Source of the DNA: Omphalotus guepiniiformis
Taxonomy: Eukaryota; Basidiomycota; Agaricomycetes; Agaricales; Omphalotaceae
Direction of reading: 5' to 3'
Length of the DNA stretch: 64,000 nt
Assembly (NCBI GenBank): GCA_028554645.1
Contig: JAQOOI010000079.1
Location: 806,001 to 870,000, forward strand
The notes beneath the pieces were generated by a model that had not been told where the DNA came from, searched no databases, and saw only the letters and a list, made by a program, of their open reading frames with translations. Made by a program: the position numbers and the translations under genes. Below are positions 22,562 through 34,771 of the stretch, one piece after another; the stretch's first letter is position 1, and every line of letters begins with the position of its first letter.

Positions 22562-24092
22562 GTCGGCAGTGTAGAGATAAAGCTCCCAAATGAACTTTAC
22601 GAGGAATTTAGGTGGGATTTGGTGCAAAGACGTGGCCGTGACAGGAGATTCAGTGAAGCGACGTGACTGTCACGTCCTACTAGTCCCTGAGCGCCAAAAC
22701 CGTTGAAGGGTTTTTGAACGGGCGCTCACTATTGTGCTCTATAACATGCTGATAACATACAAAATAACGTTTGCCCCCGTTATCAAGGAATGGTCAAATT
22801 GCTCTAGCTTTGATTCTTATCTGTTATGACCGCTTGCATACCCTCGTATCAGTGGGTAATAAAGCGAGGATAATTCCACATTCTGGCTAAATGTTTTCAA
22901 ACATTCTGCGGGGGTCTCTCTCAATGTGATTCCCGCGCCGCCTTGGAAGCGATACGCCATTTCGTAGGAAAGCAAGATCTTCCGGGAACAGACCTTTACA
23001 CGGTCTGAATCAACCTACTGTCTTCCAGGGATGCTCGAGCTCATTGCCGCCCAGTGCGCTTCTAGTAAAAAAATGACTGTCAATTATGATGCTTCTAGTC
23101 TTACTGACATGTTGGAAAGCTAGCGCCAGTGATACAATCGATTCGAACTGGCTTGTGTGTAGAAGTGAAGTGTCCATGTTGACCTTCGAGATCCCAGCGC
23201 TTTACTCCGACGAACTCAAGCAAATTCTCCCGGGATCTTTGCTGAACCATAATGGAACGCGCATAGTACTCGTTACGCATAGGGGGTTCTGCCCTGGAAT
23301 ATCAGGTTCCCGCTGGGCGTAATGGAAGAATGGTGTCGTTTGCGCCCAAACCTGTTTGCTCCCAGAATATGCTATGCACTCGTCTTCTGTGTATCCTTCC
23401 TGTGCGGCCTTCAAGAGCCTTCAACGTGTCACGGTCAGCGACAAACGAATAGCAAATAGGTGAATCCCGATCTTACTATGGCAAAACGACTCGGATAGTG
23501 CCCCTCACGAAATGCTTAAAATTGCACAATAAGACAGACAGCTTCGAGGACACGAGCAACATCATCTGTACCGTCTGTAAGTATGGATCCCGTAGTTTAG
23601 AGTTCTACAAACGAGCTCTTCACACATTGCATTCTGCGGCGCGCGAAAATGCAAGGCTTGCCGCTCAACAGCTTCTCGCTATTTTAAGCATAGACAAGGA
23701 TACCAAGCACTAATCTGCCATCATCTCCGCAAAAATGCGCATCGGATCCACACAAGGGTGTAGCATGCAAAGTCGACATTCATATACACAGCTAGAAATA
23801 CATTGCGGTGCAGTTGACAGCCCTAGGCCCAGAGATTCGACCACGGTAATACCGCACTACATAGGGTAAAAGGGTATAGAGGGTGCCAACTATTCCACTA
23901 ATGTGCTTTAGCTATATTGTTACAATTTAGTATACAGGTTGTGATACATCAACTCAACAAATACATTGTAACATACCATGTTTATGAAGTTCGAAGTGAA
24001 GTCGATAAACAAGTCAAAGAGATATAGTGGCAAAAGTCGTGAGCATGATGACCCGTGCTGTTCAGCGCCTGAGCCGTGTGATAGCTTCAAAC
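22562..24092. other. Mostly non-coding, possible gene relic
   Basis: No complete gene is visible. A coding-like minus-strand fragment at 23202-23414 is listed separately. A plus-strand open frame at 23498-23713 has a helical-looking end (RALHTLHSAARENARLAAQQ) but no start context or partner exon I can defend. Confidence 0.4.
23202..23414 (-). pseudogene. Coding-like fragment, unidentified
   Basis: A 70-residue stretch reads like real protein (GYTEDECIAYSGSKQVWAQT, EPDIPGQNPLCVTSTMRVPL, WFSKDPGRICLSSSE, stop). Tryptophan, aromatic and proline spacing are unlike random translation. I find no start exon upstream on the minus strand, and the family is not recognised. It may be the last exon of a decayed gene. 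The opposite strand is also open over much of the same span, so strand is uncertain. Confidence 0.3.
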
Positions 24093-26054
24093 TTATACCA
24101 TGCACTCTTCATCCTCGTTCCGTTGTCCAAACCAAGCACCAACACGAGATTGCGCGGTCTCCGAAGTGATCTGCTGCACCCATAGAGAGAGGCTAACTGT
24201 GCAAAGTACTGCTCCGATACCATAGTACATGCCGTAAGATGCTCCGATGATGAACAGGAAATTCGCAATGAAGAAACCAAGACCCCATAGTTGCAGAGCC
24301 TGTGGCAGGGCGTATGCCAGAGCAACAAACTGGAAATCGTATCTCTCGGAATGAATGGCCTCAAGGTGTTCATACTAAAATGCAAGGTGTCAAGAGGAGT
24401 AACGGGAACTCGGTCCTGCGTAGGAAACTCACTGCTTGCGTTGCTGTCGCATCCTCCAGCCGGTCATAGCGGTGCATAAGCAAAGCTGCGGTGAGTAAGC
24501 TAGCCCCTGAAAGCGAAGCCGAGACTATAGCCAGCGGGACCCAAGGTTCGAGAACAAGGAGGAAAGCATGGAGCCTAAGGAGATTCGGAAAGCAGGCGTC
24601 AATAACCACAACTGTAAAAGAGCCGGATGAACTCACAATAACAAAGAAATAGCCTGGACGATGCACAGGAAATAAGGTAATGAGTAACAAGCCAATTTGC
24701 ACTGCCCCGACAGGCTTCACTTACCCCGAATGACGCTCGCCTCCATCCCCGAAGAGTTTTCTTGATGAATGGCTGCCACTCGCTGATGTATACCAGGTGG
24801 TCAACAAATACATCGGTCAACTGAGCCAAGAATCTGTCGGATATCCGGAAGGTGAGCCATCCCGACACTTTCGAGATCCGAGAGTGCTGCGGGGGGTCAT
24901 ATATGATTGCTTGGTCCCGAGACAGTCGGCTAGTCTCTTGACCGTAGTGCGTCTGGAATCTGTTGTTGCCTAGCGCATATAAGTCAGCACAGGATTTCGA
25001 CGCAAATCTGACCCAAGTCCACTCACAGACTTGTTTCCAGAGGCGGGCTGTGTAAATAGCGGCTCGGTCAGTATGGAAACAATACGCGAGGGTAGTTACG
25101 TACCAACGGCACAGACTTGATGACCGTCGGTGTTATATTCACGGGCCAGTTTGAGCACCTCCACGAACTGCGAGCAGTCCGAGCGGCAGTAGAAGAATGT
25201 CGATGTTTTCGATGTCGTGTGATCTTTCGGAAATGGCTCGTCAAGCCAAAGACAACAAAGTGACATGGATATCTATACCTATCATTGCATGCGAAAAGAT
25301 ACATATCAACTCATCAATGAGCTTGACAGGAAGACCGCCGAAATGCATAGGGAAATGTTCGACGTGACCCCAATACAGCTGTTCCAGGTACATTTCTATT
25401 CAGAACCCATGAGTAAAGCCCGATAAAAAAATGACAATGTACTTGCTGAGGTGAGATGAGGAATCTACATCTGGGATGTCAAGATTCTGATTTTCCACCG
25501 GCTCCAACCAGAACTGAGATCGAGTGGCATGGTCAACCAAATAATATGCGCAACCCGTGTCTTCGATCATGATGAATAGCTCGACTGTATCCACTACAGG
25601 AATGTTTTTCTCCTCCAGCATGGCTTCAATGTACTTTGCCCAATACAGCACTTTCGCCAACTTGTCGGGGGCATAAAGATATTCCTCAGTGGTGACGTGT
25701 AAAAATGAGTTTCTGCAGAAGTATAGCTGGCCTTCTGGGTGAAAGTATGCTGCCCAGTGCGGTGGAAGATATTGCGGCCTGAAAGAACATCGTTCAGAAA
25801 AGGGAAGGTCGAAAATACTCATCGGTCTACGTACCTTGCCTCGCTTGAGTACTGGTACCCAGGAGTGAGCACAAGAGGGTTTGAGTACGCACTGGATGCG
25901 AACAGTCAGATAGATGAAGAATGCAAGGCGAGAAAGAGCGTTACAATGCCTGTTTGCTATAACGACCGGTGGCGAACGTGGTAATGGGTCGCAAAACACC
26001 CTGAGGAACAACATCGAGTTCAGCGTAGCTCTTTTCTGAGGGGAAGGTGTTCAT
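24093..26054 (-). CDS. WW-like domain membrane protein, paralogue 1
   Basis: The start at 26054 (MNTFPSEKSYAELDVVPQGV) is the first ATG giving an open, spliceable frame. A WW-like module follows, PQYLPPHWAAYFHPEGQLYF, with the next conserved strand DTGCAYYLVDHATRSQFWL. The middle is helical (LYWGHVEHFPMHFGGLPVKL, FFYCRSDCSQFVEVLKLARE). The end has hydrophobic segments (ALPQALQLWGLGFFIANFLF, GASYGMYYGIGAVLCTVSLS) that should span a membrane. The family is common and expanded in Agaricomycetes, with no known function to my knowledge. The gene at 38595-41990 is a paralogue sharing domain order, although sequence identity is modest. Exon borders were checked for most of the first half only. Confidence 0.75.
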
Positions 26055-26528
26055 TTTTGCAGAATTGAAAGGGGTGCGCGAGATATCGTAGTGTGGTCAG
26101 TGTGGTTCGTTTATATAACAGAGCAGTGCAGTGCAGGGTCACACGCTGCGGTGAAGCGGTCCACTTGTAATTTGGCCCTTGGGCCATAACACAATCACCG
26201 ATGCTGCGAAGCCTCAAGGCCGTGCAATAATTGCGAGAAAAGGTGTAGAAAGTGTACGACGCCAATTCAAAATACACGTATTATTTGGATACAAATACGT
26301 TGAATGTCTGGTCGAATGTCGAATAATTTCTTGTCTGAGCGCTAAACTGGACCGGCGCTTATGCGTACGTTTGGCGCTTAATAGAGCGCTTATATCTGAC
26401 TTACATAAGCAGTGGCAAAGCACCCAACTGGCTTCCGAGCCAATCTGTAAGCCGATGAGGTCGCAGGTCATTTTCAGCAAGAGGCGCCTGGCTCGATTCT
26501 CCCTTCATACCTATCACTTTTCACAGCG
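26055..26528. other. Intergenic, no gene seen
   Basis: Divergent promoter space between the WW-like gene and the small acidic gene at 26529. No exon is recognised. Confidence 0.45.
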
Positions 26529-26891
26529 ATGAGCTCGTTAGAACGGTACGTCCTTGTCTACTACAGCTTCGTACTTAAATTTTCAACTCAACTTGAATCA
26601 GTGAAGAGAAAAACTCCGAACCAAGCCAAGTTGAAGCGCCGCCCGAGTCCGATAGTGCGGGACCCAGCAAGGACCCACAAACTCCAGCAAAAACTTTAGC
26701 ACCCAGCGAGCCCGAGGAACCGTTAACGGAGGGAGATATCCCCGCCAAGGAAGCGGAGGAATCTAAAAAGGAAGAGCCGAAGGAGGACGATTCGGACTTA
26801 GAGCCTGTGAAGCCTGAGTGCGTCTTTCTTTTTCCCGGAGAATCCTCATTATTCTCATACCTATACAGCCAGGGCTTCCGCGGAGGAGTAA
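26529..26891 (+). CDS. Small acidic Pro/Glu-rich protein, possibly truncated
   Basis: Three exons (26529-26545, 26602-26817, 26873-26891) encode 83 residues, MSSLEREENSEPSQVEAPPE to a tail EASAEE. Introns are GT-AG. The acceptor of the second intron is a tandem CAGCCAG; the downstream AG gives the acidic ending. The product is disordered and rich in Glu, Pro and Ser. Past the stop TAA (26889-26891) the same frame goes on as a plausible helix, ITLSLENRSRDLNLVKII, then a possible donor GTATGT at 26948. That suggests the gene once continued and has been cut short by a nonsense change. Whether it is still expressed cannot be told. Confidence 0.45.
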
Positions 26892-29800
26892 ATCACCCTG
26901 TCTCTGGAAAACCGAAGCCGAGACCTCAACCTCGTTAAAATTATTAGTATGTCACAGTTTGAACACCTGCTTTCCATATCGTTCACGATCAACTCCAGAT
27001 CTGTAAACAGGCACATGTACTGCTGTATACGCCAACACGATTCCTAATTTCTTGTACCAGACTACCACGAATAGATGCACCCAAAATTCTCTGAGTATCA
27101 GATGGGCCATCGCAATTTTGCCGCGCACTATCTGAGGATAGTCGGCTGCCTTGAATTCTGTTCTTCAAAACCGCGCTTTCAAGGAATTCAGCATGACACA
27201 AAGCTGTATTTATATCAACTGACAGCCTCAATGGAAACTTCGATCGACGTACCAGGCAGTGATCTACGAATCTTCTGCACCAGTGATCACCGATTCGACG
27301 ATATACGCCCTGTTTATCTGGTAGCGCCTTAGAGCCTGCTGTCACTGTGTGGGCCGGTGTGGGCTTGTCCATGCACATCAAGCTATCCTGCTGCCTCTCC
27401 CTGGGCATACACTGTGAACTCAAGACTCGACGCCAGTAAGTGTCCGGTCCGATTTTACCTCAAGGTTGGAGTCGCGACTCGCGAGCCTCATGAATTTCTC
27501 TTCAGGTCTAGTGTGTCTTGGAGCGTTTACGGAGCTAATAGAATTCTACAGCCTCGAATCTTGAGCATCTCATAAGGTTAAGTTGATCTGTGAAGTCTAC
27601 TAGTAGAGGAAACTGGTTTGCTCGAAAGCAGCGAGGTGCTGTGAAAAGGCCGTATGATTCATTTGGTTTGATTTAAAAATGAACTTACCGTCACAGTGGG
27701 GCCAATGGTAATGGCAGTTGCGCCTACTCTTCTTGAGCGCTGAATTAGCGGCGCGGAGTCTTCACTCCATCTTATCTGGGCTGGTACTACTCATCGGCTT
27801 AGTAGAAGTCTTCAACCCGGAGTTCCAGCAATCGAAAGTACATACTATCATTTCAAACCACTCGCTCACTGACGGTTGATTCTTCAGCTACGGGAACCCA
27901 CGAAGGCGATGGTCATAGGTGTACACTGGCTCATTTCTTCACATCGGGTTCAATTGTGGATATGACCACAACAAAAAGAACCTGGAGAGCATCGTATATC
28001 CAGCGAAGAATCGCTATGAGGATATTCGGTTTTCGAACCTTTCTAGATTCTAATATCAACTGATCTGGGGAAGACTACTTTCCGGGTCCGTGGTCTGGAG
28101 GCATCATGGCACATGATAATCAACAAACTCTCTCGAGCACTTATTAACTAACGTGGAAGTTATACATCTCTAGTGACAAGTATCGATATCACTCGGAACA
28201 AGCCTCAACTTCTTCTATGCATAGTCTTGCCTATCAATACGCAGGTCCCTAATCTCATACTCCTCTGCGAAGTCTGCAACAACACACAATCATGATGGCG
28301 CCTACGGTGACTCGGGGGTGATCGATAGTATGATTGCGGGTACTAAACTATTAGGAGGCGCCGTCGAAGAACACGACGCAGATATCGAGCGCGAGGGCAG
28401 GATGAGGTGATGGTTGATTAAGGCTCCGACTTCGCTTCTGGGACAGACGGATAGTAGGAAAGGCGCTAAGACTATATGCGCCAGAGCGAGGAGCGAAGCT
28501 GGAGGAAGTGCCGTCAGATTGTATTTCTTTAGCACCCGGTGAAATACAAAAAACCATCACCACTAATGCATACAGCTTTGAGTGCTTCAGACTGATGATT
28601 TGATTTGTTAGGCGCTTTCCCCACTGATGCTAGTACAGCATATAAGTGGGTGAAATCATAGGTCGGTCTTCTATTAGGGCACCAATGGAGAAAGTAATAG
28701 GAGAAGGGTGAGAATCGCGTAAACATAAGTGAAAGCTTTTTAACTTCCCTACCAACTTCAGAAGTGTAAGCGCTCAGTGCAAACCCAGTTCCTGCTATCA
28801 TCAATCAATCGATTTTATGATCATTCATGATCAAGATTACTGTCAATATGTAGCAGGAACGAAAGCATCGCAAGAAAGTTCTGTCTCTGGATGTCAGCTA
28901 AATGCAGCTCAACTGCTTTTTAGTTGTTGACTATGCCGTAGCAATCGGGCTAGTAGTTCTTGAAGCTTGAAGCCCCACTTCCTATCGCGACTCGCAGCTG
29001 AGCGCTTGAGCTTGCGAGGACATCTGTAACTGGTTGTATCAACCCAATCTGACCTTCGAGATCATCGGAAGCGTCATTTGTACCTAGGGCGCCATTGGCA
29101 TGTATAACCTCGGCGCTCACCAATTACACGAGTATTTCGAGTCCCCACATAAGTAAAACCTGTCCGCGTTGTGGCGCCCCCGAGGAGCAGGGTAGGAACA
29201 AAAAAGCTGTCGTATGTAGGACAGAAGAGGACAGACTAGTGTCGTATTGACAGTCCTGAACACTATGAGTACGTATATGAGGAAGAACACGAGTTTCGCT
29301 GAGTTTGAGGCAGCAGATTCATAGCGATTGAGCAATAATTTGGCGCTTCCGGCTTGCAGTAGAGGGAATTGGTAACGCCAGGCTCGTGCTTCGTGTACCG
29401 TGTACCCTGTCACTGCTCAAATCGAGAAGCCAAGTAAGTACTTGCGGCCTCATGTATCTTTGGGGATCACGGACTCGTAATACATTCGCCACGTCGGAAG
29501 GAGCTTGGGTTTAAAGCGAAGACCTGCTGAGCAAGTCATGGATGATTAGTCGATGACCTGTATCTTCGTCCTTTCAATCGTAAACGAGTTCTGGGCACGA
29601 GTTCAATCGTAGTAAGTACCGGGGAAAAACAGGCAGTCTATTGTGCATACTAATTGTACTTACGCCATTCCAAATCTCGTGGAATTTCAAGTGAGTACCC
29701 GTCCTTCAGAGGTGATTGCCCGTGAACGTCAAGAACTTGACTCATAGCAGTGTATGAGGACGAGTAAAAACAGCCTGTGATCTTTGAACAGGAATGCAAA

Positions 29801-30456
29801 TAAAGGTGTGCGACGCCATTGCAGTACCTGATATAACGTAACGTTTAGTATACTTGGAACGATGGAAGTTCCTACGTACAATAGCCGAAAACATGTTGTG
29901 CGAGGCTGCGATATTACGACAGTACCGCCCTTTGTTTTTCTCGAAGGAAAGAAGGGATGAATTGACTTCTTATACCGCCGTCAAAGTTCCCGTACAAGTC
30001 GTGATATCTGATCCGATTACAGCTTTATGCATTGCACCGACCGTGACGTTCGCTAGCACACCTATACTGTCACGATTCATGGTCATCAGTACGAGATGAT
30101 TCGTTGGCAGAATACACGGACAAAGACTTACTAACAGTTTTACATAGAGGGATCTGATACTGTAGAGATTGGCCGTCTTTTAGGATCGACATTCCTGACT
30201 GGACGCTGAGGTTGGTAACAAAAGCGAGTTGGAGAGCAAGAAATGTTTTCAGAATGTATACTGAATTGTGTCGAATGGTATTGAAGGCGATGATAGGTGT
30301 AGCTTGAAAGGTGTAGACAGGATGTTGAAGCAGTGGAGGGCCTCAGACGGGAACATATAAAATCAGCGATGAGGCCCTTTCTTCGGAGAGTAACGCTCAG
30401 CAAAACACCCACATAAGACCAGACAGACACACCTCTCTCATCTACTTTTAAAAGTC
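26892..30456. other. 3.5 kb gene-poor stretch
   Basis: I see no defensible gene. Open frames on both strands are short and lack motif support. From about 30020 the sequence is homologous to a block at about 31290-31485 plus 34522-34771, the left part of a tandem duplication that carries the small four-exon gene described next. The rest may be decayed repeats. Confidence 0.5.
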
Positions 30457-30884
30457 ATGTCATCATTATTCGTGAGCCTGTATCGATTCGTTATGCGGTG
30501 AGGAAATGCAGCAACGCACCTTCTGGCGTCCGTCCTCATACTAACTCGGACGTTTGACAGAACATTTTCTCAGAAGATTTCGCGCCGGACCAAAGATGAA
30601 GAGAAGAGTCAAAGGTATATTCAACACTGACGTCGCGGCACTGATTCACGATACCTCTCCTGCTTGACAGCTTTGTAGAGCCTGACGAGCAAAGGTTCGT
30701 TGAATCAGCACCTGCTGGTACATTTGTATGTCCAGAGCACTTACTTTCCTTTCCTTAAAATCATAGATATCGACGAAGAGGTCCTGACCAAGGTCCTGTT
30801 AAAGGTCCTCAAAAACCGAAACCGAAACCGTCTAGACCTAGACAGAATGACTCTTTGAACGAATCCGCGGCGGAAGAAGCTTGA
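30457..30884 (+). CDS. Small four-exon gene, tandem copy A
   Basis: Exons 30457-30497, 30562-30612, 30671-30694 and 30767-30884 encode 77 residues (MSSLFVSLYRFVMR..., YRRRGPDQGPVKGPQKPKPK, ...NESAAEEA). Introns are GT-AG. The model is supported by a paralogue at 34772-35175. That copy has the same exon count, exons 1 and 2 of equal length (41 and 51 bases), the same intron phases, and conserved protein ends. The predicted protein has a hydrophobic/aromatic start, a polar middle and a basic lysine-proline tail, so it is probably disordered. A TATA-like ATATAAAA lies about 100 bases upstream near 30354. I do not recognise the family. Confidence 0.62.
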
Positions 30885-31485
30885 ACTTACCACTTCAGGT
30901 TCAGGTGTGTATAGGGAGTTGGAGCAAGGAGGACTTCCAATGTTCTCACCTATACCATATTTTTCACTTTGGGCTATTCGCAGCCATTTTTTGAACACAT
31001 GATTTGCATACGATACTTTTTATACCTTACCTAACCTAATCATCTTGAATCATATATCTTCATCTTCTTGTATTGGAACCATTTTTCGGCACTCGACGGT
31101 ATTCACGTTCCTTCTCTTCGTTCCGACCCAACCTCGCCAATACGTGCAAAGCATAAAGCTTATAACCGAGCAGCCATACAATGCAAGGCAGCCGTGTGCC
31201 GGTCCTGCGTTGGTCGGTCTTGCGTTGGTCTTGCGTCTACAATCCTTCACCGACATCGCTGGTCATGAGATATACTCAGAGCTATGTTAGCACAAAAATA
31301 TGCATAGCACCGACATTCGTTAGCCGAGCACAGGTCGAGAACTTATACGATCATTTTTTGATCCCACAAGATGTTTCGTTGGCAGAATACATAGACAGAG
31401 ACTGGCTAACATTCCTACATGGCAGGGATCTGACATTGAAATTGTAGAGATCGTCGTGCAGGATCGACATTCTGACTGAACGAAT
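30885..31485. other. Spacer between tandem copies, left flank of transposon
   Basis: From about 31290 this matches the upstream region of copy A (shared GTTTCGTTGGCAGAATACA-like and GGATCGACATTC blocks). The match breaks exactly at the transposon's left end. No gene is called. Confidence 0.6.
31483..31485. repeat. Target-site duplication, left (AAT)
   Basis: AAT precedes the left terminal inverted repeat and AAT (34519-34521) follows the right one. A 2-bp TA duplication with TIRs two bases shorter fits equally well. Confidence 0.6.
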
Positions 31486-31514
31486 AGACCTTATTAGCCA
31501 CACGTAGCCAAGTA
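31486..31514 (+). repeat. Left terminal inverted repeat
   Basis: 29 bases, starting AGACCTTATTAGCC and ending GCCAAGTA, identical to the reverse complement of the right end. Similarity continues weakly as (G)CTTTG just inside. Confidence 0.92.
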
Positions 31515-31662
31515 GCTTTGTGTAGAAAAGTTTTCATTTCGCCAGGCAAACTTTTGCTCCAACATGCTCCACAGTATCCGGACACATACCGCAAATAGAA
31601 ATCTCATCGGTCTGACATCACGCGAGTATTATAGCTACTAGACTGGCTTGAATAATAACATC

Positions 31663-32888
31663 ATGTCTCTTCGAAATATCCTGCTTAGCTTGGCCATCTC
31701 TGCTTCTCAGGATCTTGGAGGCACTCTCATACCACTCAGTAATGAAGCTCCTCTGTCTGAATACGCTACTGCTACATCTTCTCGACAGTTAGCATTAGAA
31801 CTTCAAGCCCGACCAGAACAAGGAGGTTTGAGACCCACCGTGGAGAGGTTGAAAGAAATGCCCCAACGAGAATGCATTTGGCGGTTCCGGTCAGCCTGAG
31901 TCTTTCATGAGTACTAGATGAATTAAACACTAACACTGTCACTTTAAATTCCTTGAACAGCCTATGTGCGGATGAGATAGCTGATGCTGCTGCAGCAATG
32001 CAAATTCCCGATCCATTTATCACCTGTTCACGATCTCGCTTCACGGCAGTTGAAGCTCTAGCTCTATTGTTAGGACGGTATCGTTGTGCTGGAGACATGT
32101 ACTTGCTTTCGGTTCAGTATGACCGATCTCAGTCAGCTATTTCTGAGCTTGTCAATGAGCTTACGGAGTATCTTGACGAGACGTGGAAGCACTTGCTTGA
32201 GACAAGGCCGGAAAATCCGGTTCTGAAAATAGACAAGCTCGCTGAGTATGCAAATGCTATTCATGCGAAAGGATCACCACTTTCAACTGTCTGGGGCTTC
32301 ATTGACTGCACCATCCGCTACATATGTCGACCAACTCATTGGCAGCGACAAGCCTATAATGGATATAAAGGACGTCACTCTCTCAAATACCAGGCAGTGA
32401 AGTTACCGAATGGTTTGATTGGTGCTCTTTATGGACCTGTCGAAGGGAGGCGAAACGACAATCTGCTACTCAGTGAATCACACCTCATTGAGTGGTGTTA
32501 CAGCCACGCTTTACGGCCTGAAGCAAATATGTGTACTCCAATCGGTGAACGATACTTGCACGTCTTCGGGGATCCTGCATATGGGGTTAGTCCTGTGATG
32601 ATGAGCCCATATTCTGGGCTTGGAGAGCGGACAGAAGAGGAGAAGGAGTGGAACGAGGCAATGGCAGCGATTAGAATTGAAGTCGAGCATGGTTTTGCTG
32701 ATATCACTCGATCTTGGCCTTTTCTCAATTCGTGGTGGGTGCATAGGGTGTTTTCTTCACCAGTTGGAAGATATTATCGTGTTGGTGTACTATTGACAAA
32801 TGCATTGAACTGCATACGGCCTAATCAGACATCACAAGCCTTTCACTGCGAACCACCAACTCTTGAAGAGTACTTCCAAACTGTATAG
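31663..32888 (+). CDS. Harbinger-type DDE transposase
   Basis: Two exons, 31663-31889 and 31961-32888, encode 384 residues; the intron is GTCAGC...CAG. The DDE_Tnp_4 catalytic core is complete. The first Asp is in STVWGFIDCTIRYICRP, the second in HVFGDPAYGVSPVM, and the Glu in AAIRIEVEHGFADI. The N-terminal part has a helix-turn-helix-like region (EALALLLGRYRCAG, YDRSQSAISELVNELTEYL). The ATG at 31663 (MSLRNILLSLAISASQ) is the first in frame. The enzyme would cut at the terminal inverted repeats. No stop or frameshift is seen. Confidence 0.9.
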
Positions 32889-32920
32889 TTACATGAGTAT
32901 GTACTACATCAAGTAAAATA

Positions 32921-34220
32921 TTATACATTCTTCTCGTGTTCGAAACGAGCTCTGTCAAGTTCTAAGAACCCTTGCATAATCCTCGTCATCTCCGTTCCAC
33001 GTTGTTCAGCACTCTTCAAAAGAGTTACAACCTGCCCTTGGTGCACTTTACGGTCCTCGGAATCGTTCTTGAGAAAGCTAAGAATTTCGGTAGAGGTAGA
33101 AGTTCGGCGGATAGAACTTCGCTTGCGCTTTCGAGACCTCTCCGCATCTTCGTTGTCAAGAGACGACATCGATGAGTTTACATCCAGAAGCTTACGCTTC
33201 ACTGGTCTACCTGACTCGCTGTCATTCTCATCGCTATTCGTCTCATTATCGCTACTGTCGCCGGGACGACTTCGGCCTTTGCCAGCACGCATTGCCTGCA
33301 TCGAGGCTGTCCTAATAGCTTCTCCACCAACAGAGTCGTCCTCCTGTTTCTGTTGATGACAGCATGATTAGAATAGGGTCGCGTCAAAGTCTAGGTTAAC
33401 ACACCACCTTTCTAATCTTTTCTTTTGCTTCATCTGACTTGTCCTTTGCTTCGTCATACTGTGCTTCAACGCGATCGAGCAACGCTGCGATAGTGATTTC
33501 ATCTGTACTACCTCTAAGAACCTTTGCAACAGCCTTGACACCAGCATCTGCACTATCACGATTCTTACAATCAACGTTAGCGGGACCGAGAAGAAAGTGG
33601 TGTGCACATACCTTCCAATACCCAACCAGATGTTCCGCCTTATGGTGCAAGCCAAGTGCGGCAACGTCAGTGAGACGAAAACCTTCCTTCCGAACAAGCG
33701 TCGACCGAACTTCCTCCCAGGCCTTGCCTTTCTTACCATATGGTGAGAGGAAAGGCTTCAGCTCAACAACAGCTCGCGCAAGCAGAATCAAGTCCCCAGC
33801 AGTCCATGCCTTCGCGCCGGGCTTCTTAGAAGCTCTACTGCCAGCCGCTGAGCCAACACTCTTTGAATTTTGGTTCTCCTTCTCAGATGCAGGAGCCGTC
33901 GTACTTTTCCGAGGAGATGTACTCGGCTGATCCTTCGTAAGCAAGGTAGATATAGAAGGGAGGTGTGGACGATTATCTTGACAAGCGAGAGGCTGGGTCT
34001 GAGGAGGAATGAATCCACGAAGTTGAGAAGGTTCAGGAAGATCGAGTTCATCATCAGACAAGACCGAGTATGGCAGGTCTGTCAGTGGTTCCCAAGTTTC
34101 TTCACAGTATCTGCTATACACATCTTCGGAGGAACGAGGGCCCGGGCTGAGACGTGGGCACGAAACATTCTCGTAGTGCTGAGTCCAGAAAGAGCTTCTA
34201 GAGTTGATATTGGAAGACAT
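32921..34220 (-). CDS. SANT/Myb-like transposon accessory protein
   Basis: Three exons (34220-33612, 33563-33408, 33349-32921) encode 397 residues from MSSNINSRSSFWTQHYENVS. A Ser/Pro-rich N-terminus is followed by a SANT/Myb-like trihelix with the pattern KAWTAGDLILLARAVVELKP, WEEVRSTLV and LVGYWK. A coiled segment (DEAKDKSDEAKEKIRK) and a basic nuclear-localisation-like stretch (RSRKRKRSSIRR) follow. The first intron is 48 bases, a multiple of three, so its retention would also stay in frame. In PIF/Harbinger elements the Myb-like protein recruits the transposase to DNA and the nucleus; that role is inferred here from family and position. Confidence 0.85.
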
Positions 34221-34489
34221 GTGTGTGCGCAGAGCAAATATGATGATCAGTTTAAGTAGCTGCAAGGAATACTGTGGACATACGAAGCGAAGACGACGTC
34301 ATAAATCCGCCCATTCGTCAGTGAGAAAGTCGTTGAAGCGATGGAACGAGGTTGGAGGACACTGTTGAGGATGGTCGGGCCCGGCACCTCGTGACGTTTA
34401 TGCTTAGTAAGCGTATGGAGCTCCCGGGGTGGAGCAATGCTCGCGAGATTTTCTGTAGCAAGGCTTGGCGTATTTCTATCGGAGCAAAG

Positions 34490-34518
34490 TACTTGGCTAC
34501 GTGTGGCTAATAAGGTCT
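34490..34518 (-). repeat. Right terminal inverted repeat
   Basis: Exact 29-base reverse complement of the left end (TACTTGGCTACGTGTGG... to ...AAGGTCT), followed by AAT. Confidence 0.92.
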
Positions 34519-34771
34519 AATCAACAAAGTAAGCTGGAGAACAAGAATATCGGAGACACATACCATAACGCGTCGAAGGTATTGGAGGCGATGAAAAAGG
34601 TGTACACAGTGTGAAAGTTGTAGACCACATGTGCCAAGGCAGTGGAGGGCCACAGAGAGGATATAAAGATGCAGAGGGACACCAGCCTCTTCTGCACCTA
34701 AATTCCGAGTTACCCTCAGAATAGTCATTCATACAACCAGCCGCACCTTTTCTCATCAGCTCTTCAAAGTC

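Larger units (their letters stand above)
31486..34518. mobile_element. PIF/Harbinger-type DNA transposon, apparently complete
   Basis: The element is 3,033 bp. Its ends are perfect 29-base inverted repeats beginning AGACCTTATTAGCCACACGT (31486-31514 and the complement of 34490-34518). It carries two convergent genes, a DDE transposase (plus strand) and a SANT/Myb-like protein (minus strand). That pair is the established two-gene layout of PIF/Harbinger elements. Both frames are intact through their splice sites, so it could be active or recently so. It is flanked by AAT on both sides. The sequence it interrupted is still recognisable in the duplicated block upstream of copy A near 30190-30225. 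Confidence 0.9.

Noticed and set aside
26989..27423. 144-codon minus-strand frame, with an antisense 85-codon frame
   Set aside because: Both strands are open and neither shows conserved motifs or a sensible gene context.
31250..31520. A third copy of the small four-exon gene
   Set aside because: Only the upstream block is present here; the coding part lies beyond the transposon as copy B.
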